Shown: piece after piece, positions 28,155 to 36,306 of the stretch | How positions within the stretch are numbered: the first letter of the stretch is position 1 | Layout: every line of letters begins with the position of its first letter | Assembly: GCF_001583415.1 (NCBI RefSeq) | Contig: NZ_CP014475.1 | Location: forward strand, 124,001 to 188,000 | DNA from: Mycolicibacterium phlei | GTDB taxonomy: Bacteria > Actinomycetota > Actinomycetes > Mycobacteriales > Mycobacteriaceae | Direction of reading: 5' to 3' | DNA length: 64,000 nucleotides | Made by a program: the position numbers and the translations under genes | Notes under the pieces: generated by a model | What the model was told of the DNA's origin: nothing | What the model saw: the letters and a program-made list of their open reading frames with translations, nothing else | Databases searched by the model: none

Positions 28155-28222
28155 ATTCGGCTTCGCCGGCCCCGGTTGTCTATTCGGCTTCGCCGGCCCC
28201 GGTTGTCTATTCGGCTTCGCCG
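28155..28222. repeat. 27-base tandem repeat, 2.5 copies, over the antiporter stop codon
   Basis: The unit ATTCGGCTTCGCCGGCCCCGGTTGTCT occurs exactly twice (28155-28181, 28182-28208; written here in parts of the plus strand ATTCGGCTTCGCC + GGCCCCGGTTGTCT) and a third partial copy (28209-28222) lies in the antiporter 3' end. On the minus strand each unit carries the codons for Gly-Glu-Ala-Glu and, in the first unit read, a stop, so the end of the gene has been duplicated into the intergenic region. Confidence 0.9.
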
Positions 28223-29703
28223 AATTCGTCGAACCAGTAGGCGAGTTTGCCCTTGCGGCTCACCGCCCGCAGCCGTCGCTCCGCCTCGGCGCGGGTCTTG
28301 GCGGTGGTGACGATCAACAGCTCGTCGCCGATCGCGATGCGGGTGTCCGGTTGCGGGACGAACGTGCGGCCGTCGCGGATGATCAGCGTGATCACGCTCG
28401 GATCCGGCAGCCGCAGCTCGAGCACCGTCACGTTGTGCAGCTTCGACGGCTCCTGCACCGTCATCGTCAGCAGTTCGGCGTCCAGCACATCCAACGGCGC
28501 GGACTCCACCTGGATCTCCCGGGTGGCCTCCTTCGGGATCAGCCCGAGCAGCCCGGCCAACGGCAGCAGGCTGGGCCCCTGGATCAGCGTGAACACCACC
28601 ACCAGGATGAACACGATGTTGAGCAGGTAGACGCTGTCGGGTACGCCGCCGACGATCGGGAACGTCGCCAGCACGATCGGCACCGCACCGCGCAGCCCCG
28701 CCCCCGACAGGAAGAGCTGTTCGCGCCACGGCACCTTGAAGCCGAGTAGCGACACCGCCACCGACACCGGCCGGGCGACCAGCAGCAGCACCAGCCCGGT
28801 GACGACACCCGGCAGGATCGCCGCACCCAGTTCGCTCGGGTCGACCAGCAGACCGAGCAGCACGAACAGCCCGATCTGGGCCAGCCAGCCCAGCCCCTCG
28901 GCGAACGAACGGGTCGCCGAGCGGTGTGGCAGCCCGCTGTTGGCCAGCACCACCGCGGCCAGATAGCAGGCGAGGAAGCCGCTGGCGTGCGCGGAGCCGC
29001 CCGCGGCGAACGCCACCATCCCGATGCCGAACGTCGCCAGCGGGTACAGCCCCGACGCCGGCAGCGCGATACGCCGCAGCGCGAACGCGCCGAGGAAACC
29101 GCACGCCAACCCGATCGCGGCGCCCGCCGCCAGCTCGTAGACCAGCTCCACGAACGCGTGCACCGGCGAGATCTCCAGCGGCGTCACCGAGAACATCAGC
29201 ACGAAGATGACCGCGGGCGCGTCGTTGAAGCCGGACTCGGCCTCCAGCAGGCCGGCCACCCGGCGCGGCAGCGGCACCACGCGCAGCACCGAGAACACCG
29301 CCGCCGCGTCCGTCACCGACACCACCGCGCCGAGCAGCAGCGACAGCTGCCAGTCCAACCCCAGCAGAAGATGCGCCCCGGCCGCGGTGATGAGCATGCT
29401 GACCACGACGCCGACGGTGGCCAGCATGCCCGCCGGTGCCAACACCTTGCGGATGTCGGAGAACCGCGTGGTCAGACCGCCCTCGATGAGGATCATCGCC
29501 AGCGCCACCGTGCCGAGGTGGTCGGCGAGCAGGTAGTTGTCGAACTGCAGGCCCAGCCCGTCCTCGCCGACGATCACCCCGACGCCGAGGAACAGCAGCA
29601 GGCTGGGCAGACCCACCCGCGACGCGGCCCGGGTGGCGACGATGCTGGCCAGCAGGATGAGCCCGGCGAGCAGCACGGTCAGGTAGAGCTGCTCGAGGGT
29701 CAT
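28207..29703 (-). CDS. CPA1-type K+/H+ antiporter with C-terminal TrkA-C domain
   Basis: A 498-residue protein from ATG 29703. About twelve transmembrane helices occupy residues 5-390; 'GAVVSVTDAAAVFSVLR' and 'EAESGFNDAPAVIFVLM' are the unwound-helix and ion-binding Asp motifs of the CPA1/NhaP2 family. A cytoplasmic TrkA-C (RCK-C) domain follows ('LLGLIPKEATREIQVESAPLDVLDAELLTMTVQ'...'IAIGDELLIVTTAKTRAEAERRLRAVS'). NhaP2/CvrA-like proteins with this tail exchange K+ for H+ and respond to a nucleotide. It is divergent from the TrkA-like gene at 29882. Confidence 0.9.
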   Translation of the reverse strand: MTLEQLYLTVLLAGLILLASIVATRAASRVGLPSLLLFLGVGVIVGEDGLGLQFDNYLLADHLGTVALAMILIEGGLTTRFSDIRKVLAPAGMLATVGVVVSMLITAAGAHLLLGLDWQLSLLLGAVVSVTDAAAVFSVLRVVPLPRRVAGLLEAESGFNDAPAVIFVLMFSVTPLEISPVHAFVELVYELAAGAAIGLACGFLGAFALRRIALPASGLYPLATFGIGMVAFAAGGSAHASGFLACYLAAVVLANSGLPHRSATRSFAEGLGWLAQIGLFVLLGLLVDPSELGAAILPGVVTGLVLLLVARPVSVAVSLLGFKVPWREQLFLSGAGLRGAVPIVLATFPIVGGVPDSVYLLNIVFILVVVFTLIQGPSLLPLAGLLGLIPKEATREIQVESAPLDVLDAELLTMTVQEPSKLHNVTVLELRLPDPSVITLIIRDGRTFVPQPDTRIAIGDELLIVTTAKTRAEAERRLRAVSRKGKLAYWFDEFGEAE

Positions 29704-29881
29704 CTGCCAGCCGTTCGGGATCTGCGGGGTCGGGTCACTAAAACACCTATCACGGGTGACGGGGGCGTGCGGGTGTGCGGTGAACGCGCACCGCCGCAGC
29801 CCGATGCGTCACTATGTGTGCGTGGTGCGGTTGTGGAAACGCTCATCGAAGGCCCCGTCGCGGGTCGATGAGCGGCCCGTG

Positions 29882-30562
29882 ATGCGGGTGGGCATCGCCG
29901 GTGCCGGCGCGGTCGGCCGGTCGGTGGCCCGGGAGCTGATCGGTTACGGGCACCGGGTGCTGCTGATCGAACAGAACCCGCGCCACTTCGAACCGCACAC
30001 CGTGCCGCAGGCTGAGTGGCTGCTGGCCGACGCGTGCGAGGTGTCCGCGCTCGAGGAGTCCGGACTGCACATGTGCGACGTGGTGATCGCCACCACCGGC
30101 GACGACAAGGTCAACCTCACCGCCTCGCTGCTGGCCAAGACCGAGTTCGGCGTCGGCCGGGTGGTCGCCCGGGTCAACGACGTCCGCAACGAGTGGCTGT
30201 TCACCGAGGCGTGGGGTGTCGACGTCGCGGTGTCGGCGCCCAGCGCGCTGGTCGCCGCGATCGAGGGTGCTATCGACGTCGGGCACGTGGTGCGGCTGAT
30301 GGAGCTGCGTCACGGTCAGGTCAGCCTGGCGAAACTGACGCTGCCCGAAGGGGATTCGCTGGTCGGCAAGCGGATCAGCGAGGTGCCGCTGCTGGAGAAC
30401 ACGATGCTGGCCATCGTGATCCGCGAGTCGGGCATCGTGCTGCCCAAGTCCGACGATGTGCTGGCCGCCGGTGACGAGCTGCTGTTCCTGACCGGCGGCG
30501 GCGGGGACGGTGAGGTGCCGAGCCTGGTGCGCGGCGCGCTGGGGGCACTGCCGCGGCGATGA
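29882..30562 (+). CDS. TrkA/KtrA-type potassium transport regulatory subunit
   Basis: A 226-residue protein from ATG 29882: RCK-N Rossmann domain 'MRVGIAGAGAVGRSVARELIGYGHRVLLIEQNP' with 'DVVIATTGDDKVNLTASLLAK', and an RCK-C domain from about residue 140 ('LPEGDSLVGKRISEVPLLENTMLAIVIRES'). It binds NAD(H)/ATP and gates a K+ channel or transporter. The size matches CeoB/CeoC of M. tuberculosis, but only one copy is present and no Trk channel is adjacent. Its divergent neighbour is a K+/H+ antiporter, so control of K+ efflux is an alternative to uptake. Confidence 0.88.
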   Translation: MRVGIAGAGAVGRSVARELIGYGHRVLLIEQNPRHFEPHTVPQAEWLLADACEVSALEESGLHMCDVVIATTGDDKVNLTASLLAKTEFGVGRVVARVNDVRNEWLFTEAWGVDVAVSAPSALVAAIEGAIDVGHVVRLMELRHGQVSLAKLTLPEGDSLVGKRISEVPLLENTMLAIVIRESGIVLPKSDDVLAAGDELLFLTGGGGDGEVPSLVRGALGALPRR

Positions 30563-30592
30563 CTTCCGCCGCCGGCGCCGGTCAGTACCGAC

Positions 30593-31162
30593 ATGATCGA
30601 TATGAGCGCGGCCTGTGCCCGCACCGCCGACGTGCTGGTGCGTGTGACCGATGACCAACTGAGCGCCGCCACCCCCTGCCGGGAGCTGCGGCTGGACGCG
30701 CTGATCGCGCACGTGGGCGGGCTGGCCCTGGCCTTCACCGCCGCCGCCCTCAAGGACTTCGGGCCGCTGACCGACACCCCGCCGTCGTTCGACGCCCCGC
30801 TCGACGGCGACTGGCGTCAGCGCTACCCGGCCCGGCTGGCCGGGCTGGCGCAGGCGTTCGCCGACGCCGCCGCCTGGCAGGGCATGACCCGGGCGGGCAC
30901 GGTGGACTTCCCCGCCGAGGTGGCCGGGCTGGTGGCGCTGACCGAGGTGGTGGTGCACGGCTGGGACATCGCCCGCGCCAGCAGCCAGCCCTACGACGTC
31001 GACGCGGCCACCGCCGCGGCGATCCTGCCGCACGTCACCGCGATCGCCGCCGAGGGGCCGACGGAGGGCCTGTTCGGTCCCGCGGTGCCGGTCGCCGACG
31101 ACGCGCCGGTGCTGGACCGGATCATTGCGATGACCGGCCGCGCCCCGGACTGGACGCCGTGA
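30593..31162 (+). CDS. TIGR03086-type metal-binding protein (mycothiol-dependent/DinB-like superfamily)
   Basis: A 189-residue protein from ATG 30593 with the four-helix pattern of the maleylpyruvate isomerase N-terminal/TIGR03086 families: 'ATPCRELRLDALIAHVGGLALAF' near residue 23 and 'LTEVVVHGWDIARASSQPYDVD' near residue 120 provide the His and Glu/Asp metal ligands. In actinobacteria this superfamily includes mycothiol-dependent transferases and isomerases; the reaction here is unknown. The gene converges on the SulP gene with a CCGCCTAGGCGG palindrome (31163-31174) at the junction. Confidence 0.82.
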   Translation: MIDMSAACARTADVLVRVTDDQLSAATPCRELRLDALIAHVGGLALAFTAAALKDFGPLTDTPPSFDAPLDGDWRQRYPARLAGLAQAFADAAAWQGMTRAGTVDFPAEVAGLVALTEVVVHGWDIARASSQPYDVDAATAAAILPHVTAIAAEGPTEGLFGPAVPVADDAPVLDRIIAMTGRAPDWTP

Positions 31163-31166
31163 CCGC

Positions 31167-32813
31167 CTAGGCGGCGTGTTCGGCCACATGGGACCGGGCG
31201 TGCTCGATGGCCTCCTCGAGCGAATCCATCAGGTGGTTCTCGTGCCGAAGCGATTCGAACACACCGACATTGGTGAGCAGATCCATGTGCTCGGGGCGAA
31301 CGCCCTTGATGATCACCGTGATTCCGCGGGCCTCCAGTTCGGAGGCGATCTGGGCCAGTGTGTGCGCCCCGGTGGCGTCGAGCATGCCCAGCTGCGACAA
31401 CCGGATGATCACCACCTCGACGTTCGGATGGTCGGGGTCGGTGATCGTATTCGAAATCCGTTCGGCCACACCGAAGAACATCGCACCGTCCAGGCGCAGC
31501 AGGGCGATCCGGTCGTCACCGGGCTGCGGCGGGCCGGGCAGCTCCTCGCGGGTGACGCTGCTGCGGCGCGCGACCGAGCGCAGCACGAAGAACGCCGCGA
31601 CCAGCATGCCGATGATGACCGCCTCGATCAGGTCGAAGCAGATGGTCACCGCCGCGGTGAGCACGAACGTCACCGCGTCCGAGCGGGTCGAGCGCAGGAT
31701 CTTGCGCACCGTGGACGCCGAGATCATCCGGAACGACGTCACCATCAGCACCCCGGCCAGCGCCGACAGCGGGATCGTCGACACCGGGCCGGTGGCCAGG
31801 TACACCACCGCCAGCAGCACCAGTGAGTGCACGATCGCCGCGAGCCGGGTGCGCGCCCCGGACCGGACGTTGACCGCGGTGCGGGCGATCGCGCCGGTGG
31901 CGGGCATACCGCCGAACAGGCCCGAGGCCACCGAGGCCACACCCTGGCCGACCAGTTCGCGGTCGGGGTCATACGGGCCGGTCGGCGCCATCGTCGCCGC
32001 CACCCGCGCCGACAACAGGGACTCGATCGCGGCCAGCGCGGCGATGGCCAGTGCGGCGCCGACGACGGTGCGCAGCGCGGTGAGGTCGGCGTGCGGCAGC
32101 ACCGGCGCGGGCAGGTGCGACGGCAGCTCACCGATGTCGGCGACCGGCAGCTTGGCCAGTACGACGATCACCGTCGCGACGATGACCGCGGTCAGCGATT
32201 CCGGGATACCTCGGTGCAGCCGGGGCAGGCCCACCATGAGGATCGCGACGACGGCGACGATGCTCAGCGGGTAGATCGCCGTCGTCCAGTCGGCGTTGGC
32301 GACGACCTGGATCGCGGCCGCCAGGGTGCGCCCGCCCGGCGGGGTCTCCTGGCCGAGGGCGGCGGGCACCTGCTGCAGGAAGATGATCGCGGCGATGCCG
32401 AGGGTGAAGCCCTCGATGACCGGCCACGGGATGAAGGTGACGGCGCGGCCCAGCCCGGTGACGCCGGCGGCCAGCACCATCAGCCCGGCCAGGATGGTGA
32501 CCAGCGCGATGCTGCCCAGGCCGTGCTGGGCGACGACGGGGGCCAGCACCACCGCCATCGCGCCCGTCGGCCCGGACACCTGCACGTGCGAGCCGCCGAA
32601 CACCGCGGCCAGCAGACCGGCGACCACCGCGGTGATCAGACCGGCGGCGGCGCCCACCCCGGAACTGATGCCGAACGCCAGCGCCAGCGGCAGCGCCACC
32701 ACACCGACCGTGATGCCGGCCAGGATGTCGCGGCGCCAGGATCGGGGCAGCTCCTCGTAGTCGCGGCGGCTGGGCAGCAGACGGGCCAGGTTGGCCCCGG
32801 CGGCGCGGATCAC
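31167..32813 (-). CDS. SulP family anion transporter with STAS domain
   Basis: A 548-residue membrane protein from GTG 32813, with the SulP start 'LPRSWRRDILAGITVGVVALPLALAFGISSGVGAAAGLITAVVAG' and 'SHVQVSGPTGAMAVVLAPVV'. A cytoplasmic STAS domain occupies the last 110 residues ('RIALLRLDGAMFFGVAERI', 'IIRLSQLGMLDATGAHTLAQI'). SulP proteins carry sulfate, bicarbonate or dicarboxylates; the substrate cannot be read from the sequence. The start overlaps the stop of the ArsR gene (GTGA), so both form one operon. Confidence 0.92.
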   Translation of the reverse strand: MIRAAGANLARLLPSRRDYEELPRSWRRDILAGITVGVVALPLALAFGISSGVGAAAGLITAVVAGLLAAVFGGSHVQVSGPTGAMAVVLAPVVAQHGLGSIALVTILAGLMVLAAGVTGLGRAVTFIPWPVIEGFTLGIAAIIFLQQVPAALGQETPPGGRTLAAAIQVVANADWTTAIYPLSIVAVVAILMVGLPRLHRGIPESLTAVIVATVIVVLAKLPVADIGELPSHLPAPVLPHADLTALRTVVGAALAIAALAAIESLLSARVAATMAPTGPYDPDRELVGQGVASVASGLFGGMPATGAIARTAVNVRSGARTRLAAIVHSLVLLAVVYLATGPVSTIPLSALAGVLMVTSFRMISASTVRKILRSTRSDAVTFVLTAAVTICFDLIEAVIIGMLVAAFFVLRSVARRSSVTREELPGPPQPGDDRIALLRLDGAMFFGVAERISNTITDPDHPNVEVVIIRLSQLGMLDATGAHTLAQIASELEARGITVIIKGVRPEHMDLLTNVGVFESLRHENHLMDSLEEAIEHARSHVAEHAA

Positions 32814-33187
32814 TTGCGCCTCCCCAGCGGCGGCAGGGACTTCAGTGCCTCGTACTGATCACGTTGGGAATCAAGGACATCGGCGAGGAAGGTGCGGGCG
32901 ATCACGAGCAGCTCGGAGATCTTCGGGTGGGCCAGTTGGTAGTAGACGGCGTTGCCGACCCGCTGGCCGGTGACCACCCGGTGGCGCTTGAGCACCGCGA
33001 GATGCTGCGACAGCAGCGTCGGCTCCAGATCGGTTTCGGCGAGGATCTCGCTGACCGGGGTGGCGTCGCGGTTGGACGACAGGATCTCGAGGATCCGGAT
33101 CCGGGCGGGATGCGCCAGCGCCTTGAACAGGTTCGCCTTGATCTCGTAGAGCGGCTGCTCGGGGTTGCCGGGAAATGGGTTCGGCAT
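32810..33187 (-). CDS. ArsR family transcriptional regulator
   Basis: A 125-residue winged-helix repressor from ATG 33187: 'NLFKALAHPARIRILEILSSNRDATPVSEILAETDLEPTLLSQHLAVLKRHRVVTGQRVGNAVYYQLAHPKI'. The recognition helix lies in 'LEPTLLSQHLAVLK'. It lacks the ELCVCDL Cys metal site of arsenic sensors, so it may sense another ion, redox state or metabolite. It is the first gene of the operon with the SulP transporter and likely controls it through the dyad at 33209-33232. Confidence 0.92.
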   Translation of the reverse strand: MPNPFPGNPEQPLYEIKANLFKALAHPARIRILEILSSNRDATPVSEILAETDLEPTLLSQHLAVLKRHRVVTGQRVGNAVYYQLAHPKISELLVIARTFLADVLDSQRDQYEALKSLPPLGRRK

Positions 33188-33208
33188 ATGCACCGTTTTC
33201 GGAATTGA

Positions 33209-33232
33209 TGGATTGAACGAAATCGCAATCCA
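33209..33232. promoter_or_regulatory. Candidate ArsR operator
   Basis: TGGATTG (33209-33215) and CAATCCA (33226-33232) are perfect 7-base arms around 10 bases, 22 bases upstream of the ArsR start codon. Spacing and position suit an ArsR dimer site that autoregulates the arsR-sulP operon. Confidence 0.5.
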
Positions 33233-33319
33233 CGGTACGCGCGGGACGGGTGCCCGGCCAAATCGCGGCGGTGCGTTCTTGCTCACATACCGAAGTGGCG
33301 GGTTGGGCACACTGGAGGC

Positions 33320-34324
33320 ATGGACCCCGTCGTCGCCCTGCGGCAGATCGCCTACTACAAGGACCGCGCGCGCGAGGATCCCCGGCGGGTGATGGCCTAC
33401 CGCAAGGCCGCCGATGTCGTCGAGGCGCTCACCGACGCCGAACGCGAACGGCACGGCGCCGCCAACAGCTGGCAGTCGCTGCCCGGCGTCGGACCCAAGA
33501 CCGCGAAGGTCATCGCCCAGGCCTGGGCCGGCCAGGAACCCGATGTCCTCGTCGAATTACGCTCGTCGGCACCGGATCTCGGCGGCGGGGAGGTGCGCGC
33601 GGCGCTGCGCGGCGATCTGCACGTGCACTCCAACTGGTCGGACGGGTCCGCGCCGATCGAGGAGATGATGCAGGCCGCACGGGAACTCGGCCACGAGTAC
33701 TGCGCGCTGACCGACCACTCGCCACGGCTGCGCATCGCCAACGGGCTGTCCGCGGACCGGCTGCGCCGCCAGCTCGACGTCATCGACGAGATCCGCGAGC
33801 GTGTGGCACCGATGCGGATCCTCACCGGCATCGAGGTCGACATCCTCGAGGACGGGTCGCTGGACCAGCAGGAGGATCTGCTGGAGCGCCTCGACATCGT
33901 GGTGGCCAGCGTGCACTCGAAACTGGCGATGGACGCCGCCGCGATGACGCGGCGCATGCTGCGCGCGATCGCCAACCCGCACACCGACGTGCTCGGTCAC
34001 TGCACCGGCCGCCTGGTGACCGGCGGGCGGGGGATGCGGCCGGAGTCGAAGTTCGACGCGGAGAAGGTGTTCACCGCCTGCCGCGACCACGGGGTGGCCG
34101 TCGAGATCAACTCCCGGCCCGAGCGCCGGGATCCGCCCACCCGGCTCCTCAACCTCGCGCGCGACATCGGCTGTCTGTTCTCGATCGACACCGACTCGCA
34201 CGCGCCCGGGCAGCTGGAGTTCCTCGGCTACGGCGCCCAGCGGGCGCTGGACAACGAGGTGCCGGTGGAGCGGATCATCAACACCTGGTCCGCCGAGGAG
34301 CTGCTGGAGTGGACCACCTCCTAG
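33320..34324 (+). CDS. PHP-domain protein with N-terminal helix-hairpin-helix (PolX-like, no polymerase)
   Basis: A 334-residue protein. Residues 1-80 resemble the 8-kDa/HhH region of family X polymerases ('RVMAYRKAADVVEALTD', 'LPGVGPKTAKVIAQAW'). A PHP phosphoesterase domain follows with its metal ligands: 'GDLHVHSNWSDG', 'CALTDHS', 'GIEVDILEDG', 'VVASVHSKL', 'VLGHCTGR' and 'SIDTDSHAPG'. PolX PHP domains have 3'-5' exonuclease and AP-endonuclease activity, so a DNA-repair nuclease role is likely, but the nucleotidyltransferase core is absent. It overlaps by 4 bases the convergent DinB gene. Confidence 0.85.
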   Translation: MDPVVALRQIAYYKDRAREDPRRVMAYRKAADVVEALTDAERERHGAANSWQSLPGVGPKTAKVIAQAWAGQEPDVLVELRSSAPDLGGGEVRAALRGDLHVHSNWSDGSAPIEEMMQAARELGHEYCALTDHSPRLRIANGLSADRLRRQLDVIDEIRERVAPMRILTGIEVDILEDGSLDQQEDLLERLDIVVASVHSKLAMDAAAMTRRMLRAIANPHTDVLGHCTGRLVTGGRGMRPESKFDAEKVFTACRDHGVAVEINSRPERRDPPTRLLNLARDIGCLFSIDTDSHAPGQLEFLGYGAQRALDNEVPVERIINTWSAEELLEWTTS

Positions 34325-35541
34325 TCGGGCAGGTGCGGCACCTCCAGGCCCGGGTCGCGTCCCACCAGCACCCCGCGGGTGACGGCGGCGTTGCCGTAGC
34401 GCTGCCGCACCCGGTCGACGGCGGCGTCGACGGCGGTCGGGTCGCCCCGGTCGTCGAACGGCAGCTCCAGCTGCTGGGCCCCGTCGCGGTCGATGTTGGA
34501 CACCGCGAAACCGAGCAGCGTCAAACCCTTTTCGGCGATCAGCGGGGCCGCGGCGGCGACCAGGGACCGGGCGGCCGCCAGGATCGGCTCGGTCGAGGCG
34601 GTCGCGCGCGGCATGGTGTGCGAGCGGGTGGCGCGGCTGTAGTCGTCGAAGCGCAACCGCAGCACCACCGTGCGCCCGGTGCGGCCCGCGGCGCGCATCC
34701 GGCGGGTGATGCGGTCGACCAGATTGACCACGACGGCGTCGATCTCATTGTGCGACATGGTGTTTCCGCGTCTTCCCAGTGCGCGCTGCGCACCGACCGA
34801 GTGCCTGCGCACCCCGGTGGTCACCCGGCGGCGGTCGATGTTGCGGGACAGGGCGAACAGCCGGCTGCCCATCGCGTGGCCGACCAGTGAGCACAGCGTC
34901 GACTCGCTGAGTTCGGCGACGTCGGCGACGGTCTCGATGCCGAAGTCGTGCAGTCTCTCGGCGGTCTTGGCGCCGACGCCCCACAACCGGCGCACCGGAA
35001 GCGGGTGCAGGAACGCCAGTTCCCGGTCCGGCGGCACCAGCAGCAGCCCGTCGGGTTTGGCCTCCTGGCTGGCGACCTTGGCCAGGAACTTGGTGCGCGC
35101 GATGCCGACGGTGATCGGCAGCCCGACCCGCTCGCGCACCTGTTCGCGCAGCCGCGCGCCGATCTGCACCGGCGTGCCCGACACCCGCCACAACCCGGAC
35201 ACGTCGAGGAACGCCTCGTCCACCGACAGCGGTTCGACCACCGGCGTGATGTCGTGGAACACCTCGAACACCGCCTTGGAGGCCTGCGAGTAGGCCGACA
35301 TCCGCGGTGGTACGACGACCGCGTGCGGGCACAGCCGTCTGGCCTCGCGCCCGCTCATCGCGGTGCGCACCCCGAAGGCCTTGGCCTCGTAGCTGGCGGC
35401 GAGCACCACCCCGCCGCCGACGATCACCGGACGGCCCCGCAGGGACGGGTCGTCGCGCTGTTCGACCGAGGCGTAGAACGAGTCGAGATCGGCGTGCAGG
35501 ATGCTCGCCGACGACGGCCGCGGATCGCTCGACACGAACAT
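34321..35541 (-). CDS. dinB: Y-family DNA polymerase IV (DinB3-like)
   Basis: A 406-residue translesion polymerase from ATG 35541. Catalytic acids lie in 'LHADLDSFYASVEQ' and 'PLSVDEAFLDVSG'; the steric-gate region, thumb HhH ('LWGVGAKTAERLHDFGIETVADVAEL') and little-finger domain follow. 'QQLELPF' near residue 370 resembles a beta-clamp-binding motif. Gene order relative to gltBD and ethA corresponds to the third M. smegmatis DinB (DinB3) as I recall. The start codon lies inside a LexA-like palindrome, and GTG 35535, two codons downstream, is an alternative start. Confidence 0.92.
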   Translation of the reverse strand: MFVSSDPRPSSASILHADLDSFYASVEQRDDPSLRGRPVIVGGGVVLAASYEAKAFGVRTAMSGREARRLCPHAVVVPPRMSAYSQASKAVFEVFHDITPVVEPLSVDEAFLDVSGLWRVSGTPVQIGARLREQVRERVGLPITVGIARTKFLAKVASQEAKPDGLLLVPPDRELAFLHPLPVRRLWGVGAKTAERLHDFGIETVADVAELSESTLCSLVGHAMGSRLFALSRNIDRRRVTTGVRRHSVGAQRALGRRGNTMSHNEIDAVVVNLVDRITRRMRAAGRTGRTVVLRLRFDDYSRATRSHTMPRATASTEPILAAARSLVAAAAPLIAEKGLTLLGFAVSNIDRDGAQQLELPFDDRGDPTAVDAAVDRVRQRYGNAAVTRGVLVGRDPGLEVPHLPD

Positions 35542-35549
35542 ATGTTCGC
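35534..35549. promoter_or_regulatory. LexA-like SOS box overlapping the dinB start codon
   Basis: ACGAACATATGTTCGC contains the palindrome CGAAC-ATAT-GTTCG, matching the mycobacterial LexA box TCGAAC-N4-GTTCGA at 10 of 12 positions with all GAAC/GTTC bases intact. The ATG of dinB is in its centre, so bound LexA would block a leaderless or very short-leader promoter. Confidence 0.65.
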
Positions 35550-35576
35550 ATCGAGGGCCGACGGATGGCGAGCGGT

Positions 35577-36227
35577 CTAGTGGCGGGTGGTGCCGTAGAT
35601 GCTGGTGACCCAGATGTGGGCCAGCGTGTTGACCAGCTGGGACGGGTCGACGGCCGGCTGCTCACCGGCGAACGCGGCCAGCATGGTGCGCTCGTTCATC
35701 AGGTTCAGCGAGGTGGCCAGGTCGTGGGCCGGAATCGTGGTGGGCGCGGCGCCGCGGTCGCGCTCGGCCTGGATCGAGGTGGTGGTGTAGTCGATCCACT
35801 TCTGCATGAAGCGTGACCACCGCGCGCGCAGCTCGGGGTTGTGCGGGCGGGCCGCGGCGCCGGCCAGCGTCACCGCCCGGTGCGCACCGAACGTCTCGAA
35901 CAGGGCGTTGATCGCCTTCCACACCCCGGTCGGGTCGACCGCGGCGTCCAACCCGCCCATCGCCGCGTCGGCGTTGCGGTCGGCCTCGTTGATCACGTGC
36001 TCGACGAGCGCGAGCAGCACCGCGTCCTTGGACGGGAAATAGAAGTAGAACGTCGGCCGGGACAGCCCCGCGCCCTTGGCGAGGTCGTCGACGGAGATGT
36101 CGGCCAGCGTGCGGCCCTCGGTCAGCAGACGCTCCAGGGTCGCGAGAATCGCCTGCTCACGCTCGTCGCCGGACGGGCGGGCGGGTCCTCGGGCGCGGGA
36201 ACGGCGCCGCTGGCTAACGCTGGTCAC
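35577..36227 (-). CDS. ethR: TetR family repressor EthR
   Basis: A 216-residue protein, the exact length of M. tuberculosis EthR, with the same blocks: 'PSGDEREQAILATLERLLTEGRTLADISVDDLAKGAGLSRPTFYFYFPSKDAVLLALVEHV' (HTH) and 'FMQKWIDYTTTSIQAERDRGAAPTTIPAHDLATSLNLMNERTMLAAFAGEQP...HIWVTSIYG'. EthR binds cooperatively to the ethA promoter and represses the monooxygenase; its ligand pocket accepts lipophilic esters. It is divergent from ethA with a 79-base shared operator. Confidence 0.97.
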   Translation of the reverse strand: MTSVSQRRRSRARGPARPSGDEREQAILATLERLLTEGRTLADISVDDLAKGAGLSRPTFYFYFPSKDAVLLALVEHVINEADRNADAAMGGLDAAVDPTGVWKAINALFETFGAHRAVTLAGAAARPHNPELRARWSRFMQKWIDYTTTSIQAERDRGAAPTTIPAHDLATSLNLMNERTMLAAFAGEQPAVDPSQLVNTLAHIWVTSIYGTTRH

Positions 36228-36245
36228 AGCCGCTCACTTTACATG

Positions 36246-36292
36246 GTGTTGAGTGTGCTCAACACACCGTTGACGACTCAACACACCGTTGA
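36246..36292. promoter_or_regulatory. EthR operator: direct repeats and dyad in the ethR-ethA promoter
   Basis: CTCAACACACCGTTGA occurs twice, at 36258-36273 and 36277-36292 (19-base periodicity). The first copy is the right arm of GTGTTGAG-TGTG-CTCAACAC (36246-36265). The arrangement parallels the long repeat operator known for M. tuberculosis EthR, which binds as several dimers. Confidence 0.8.
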
Positions 36293-36306
36293 TACGCTCC
36301 AGTACC

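Noticed and set aside
28155..28222. CRISPR-like repeat array
   Set aside because: The 27-base units are directly adjacent with no spacers and overlap a gene end.
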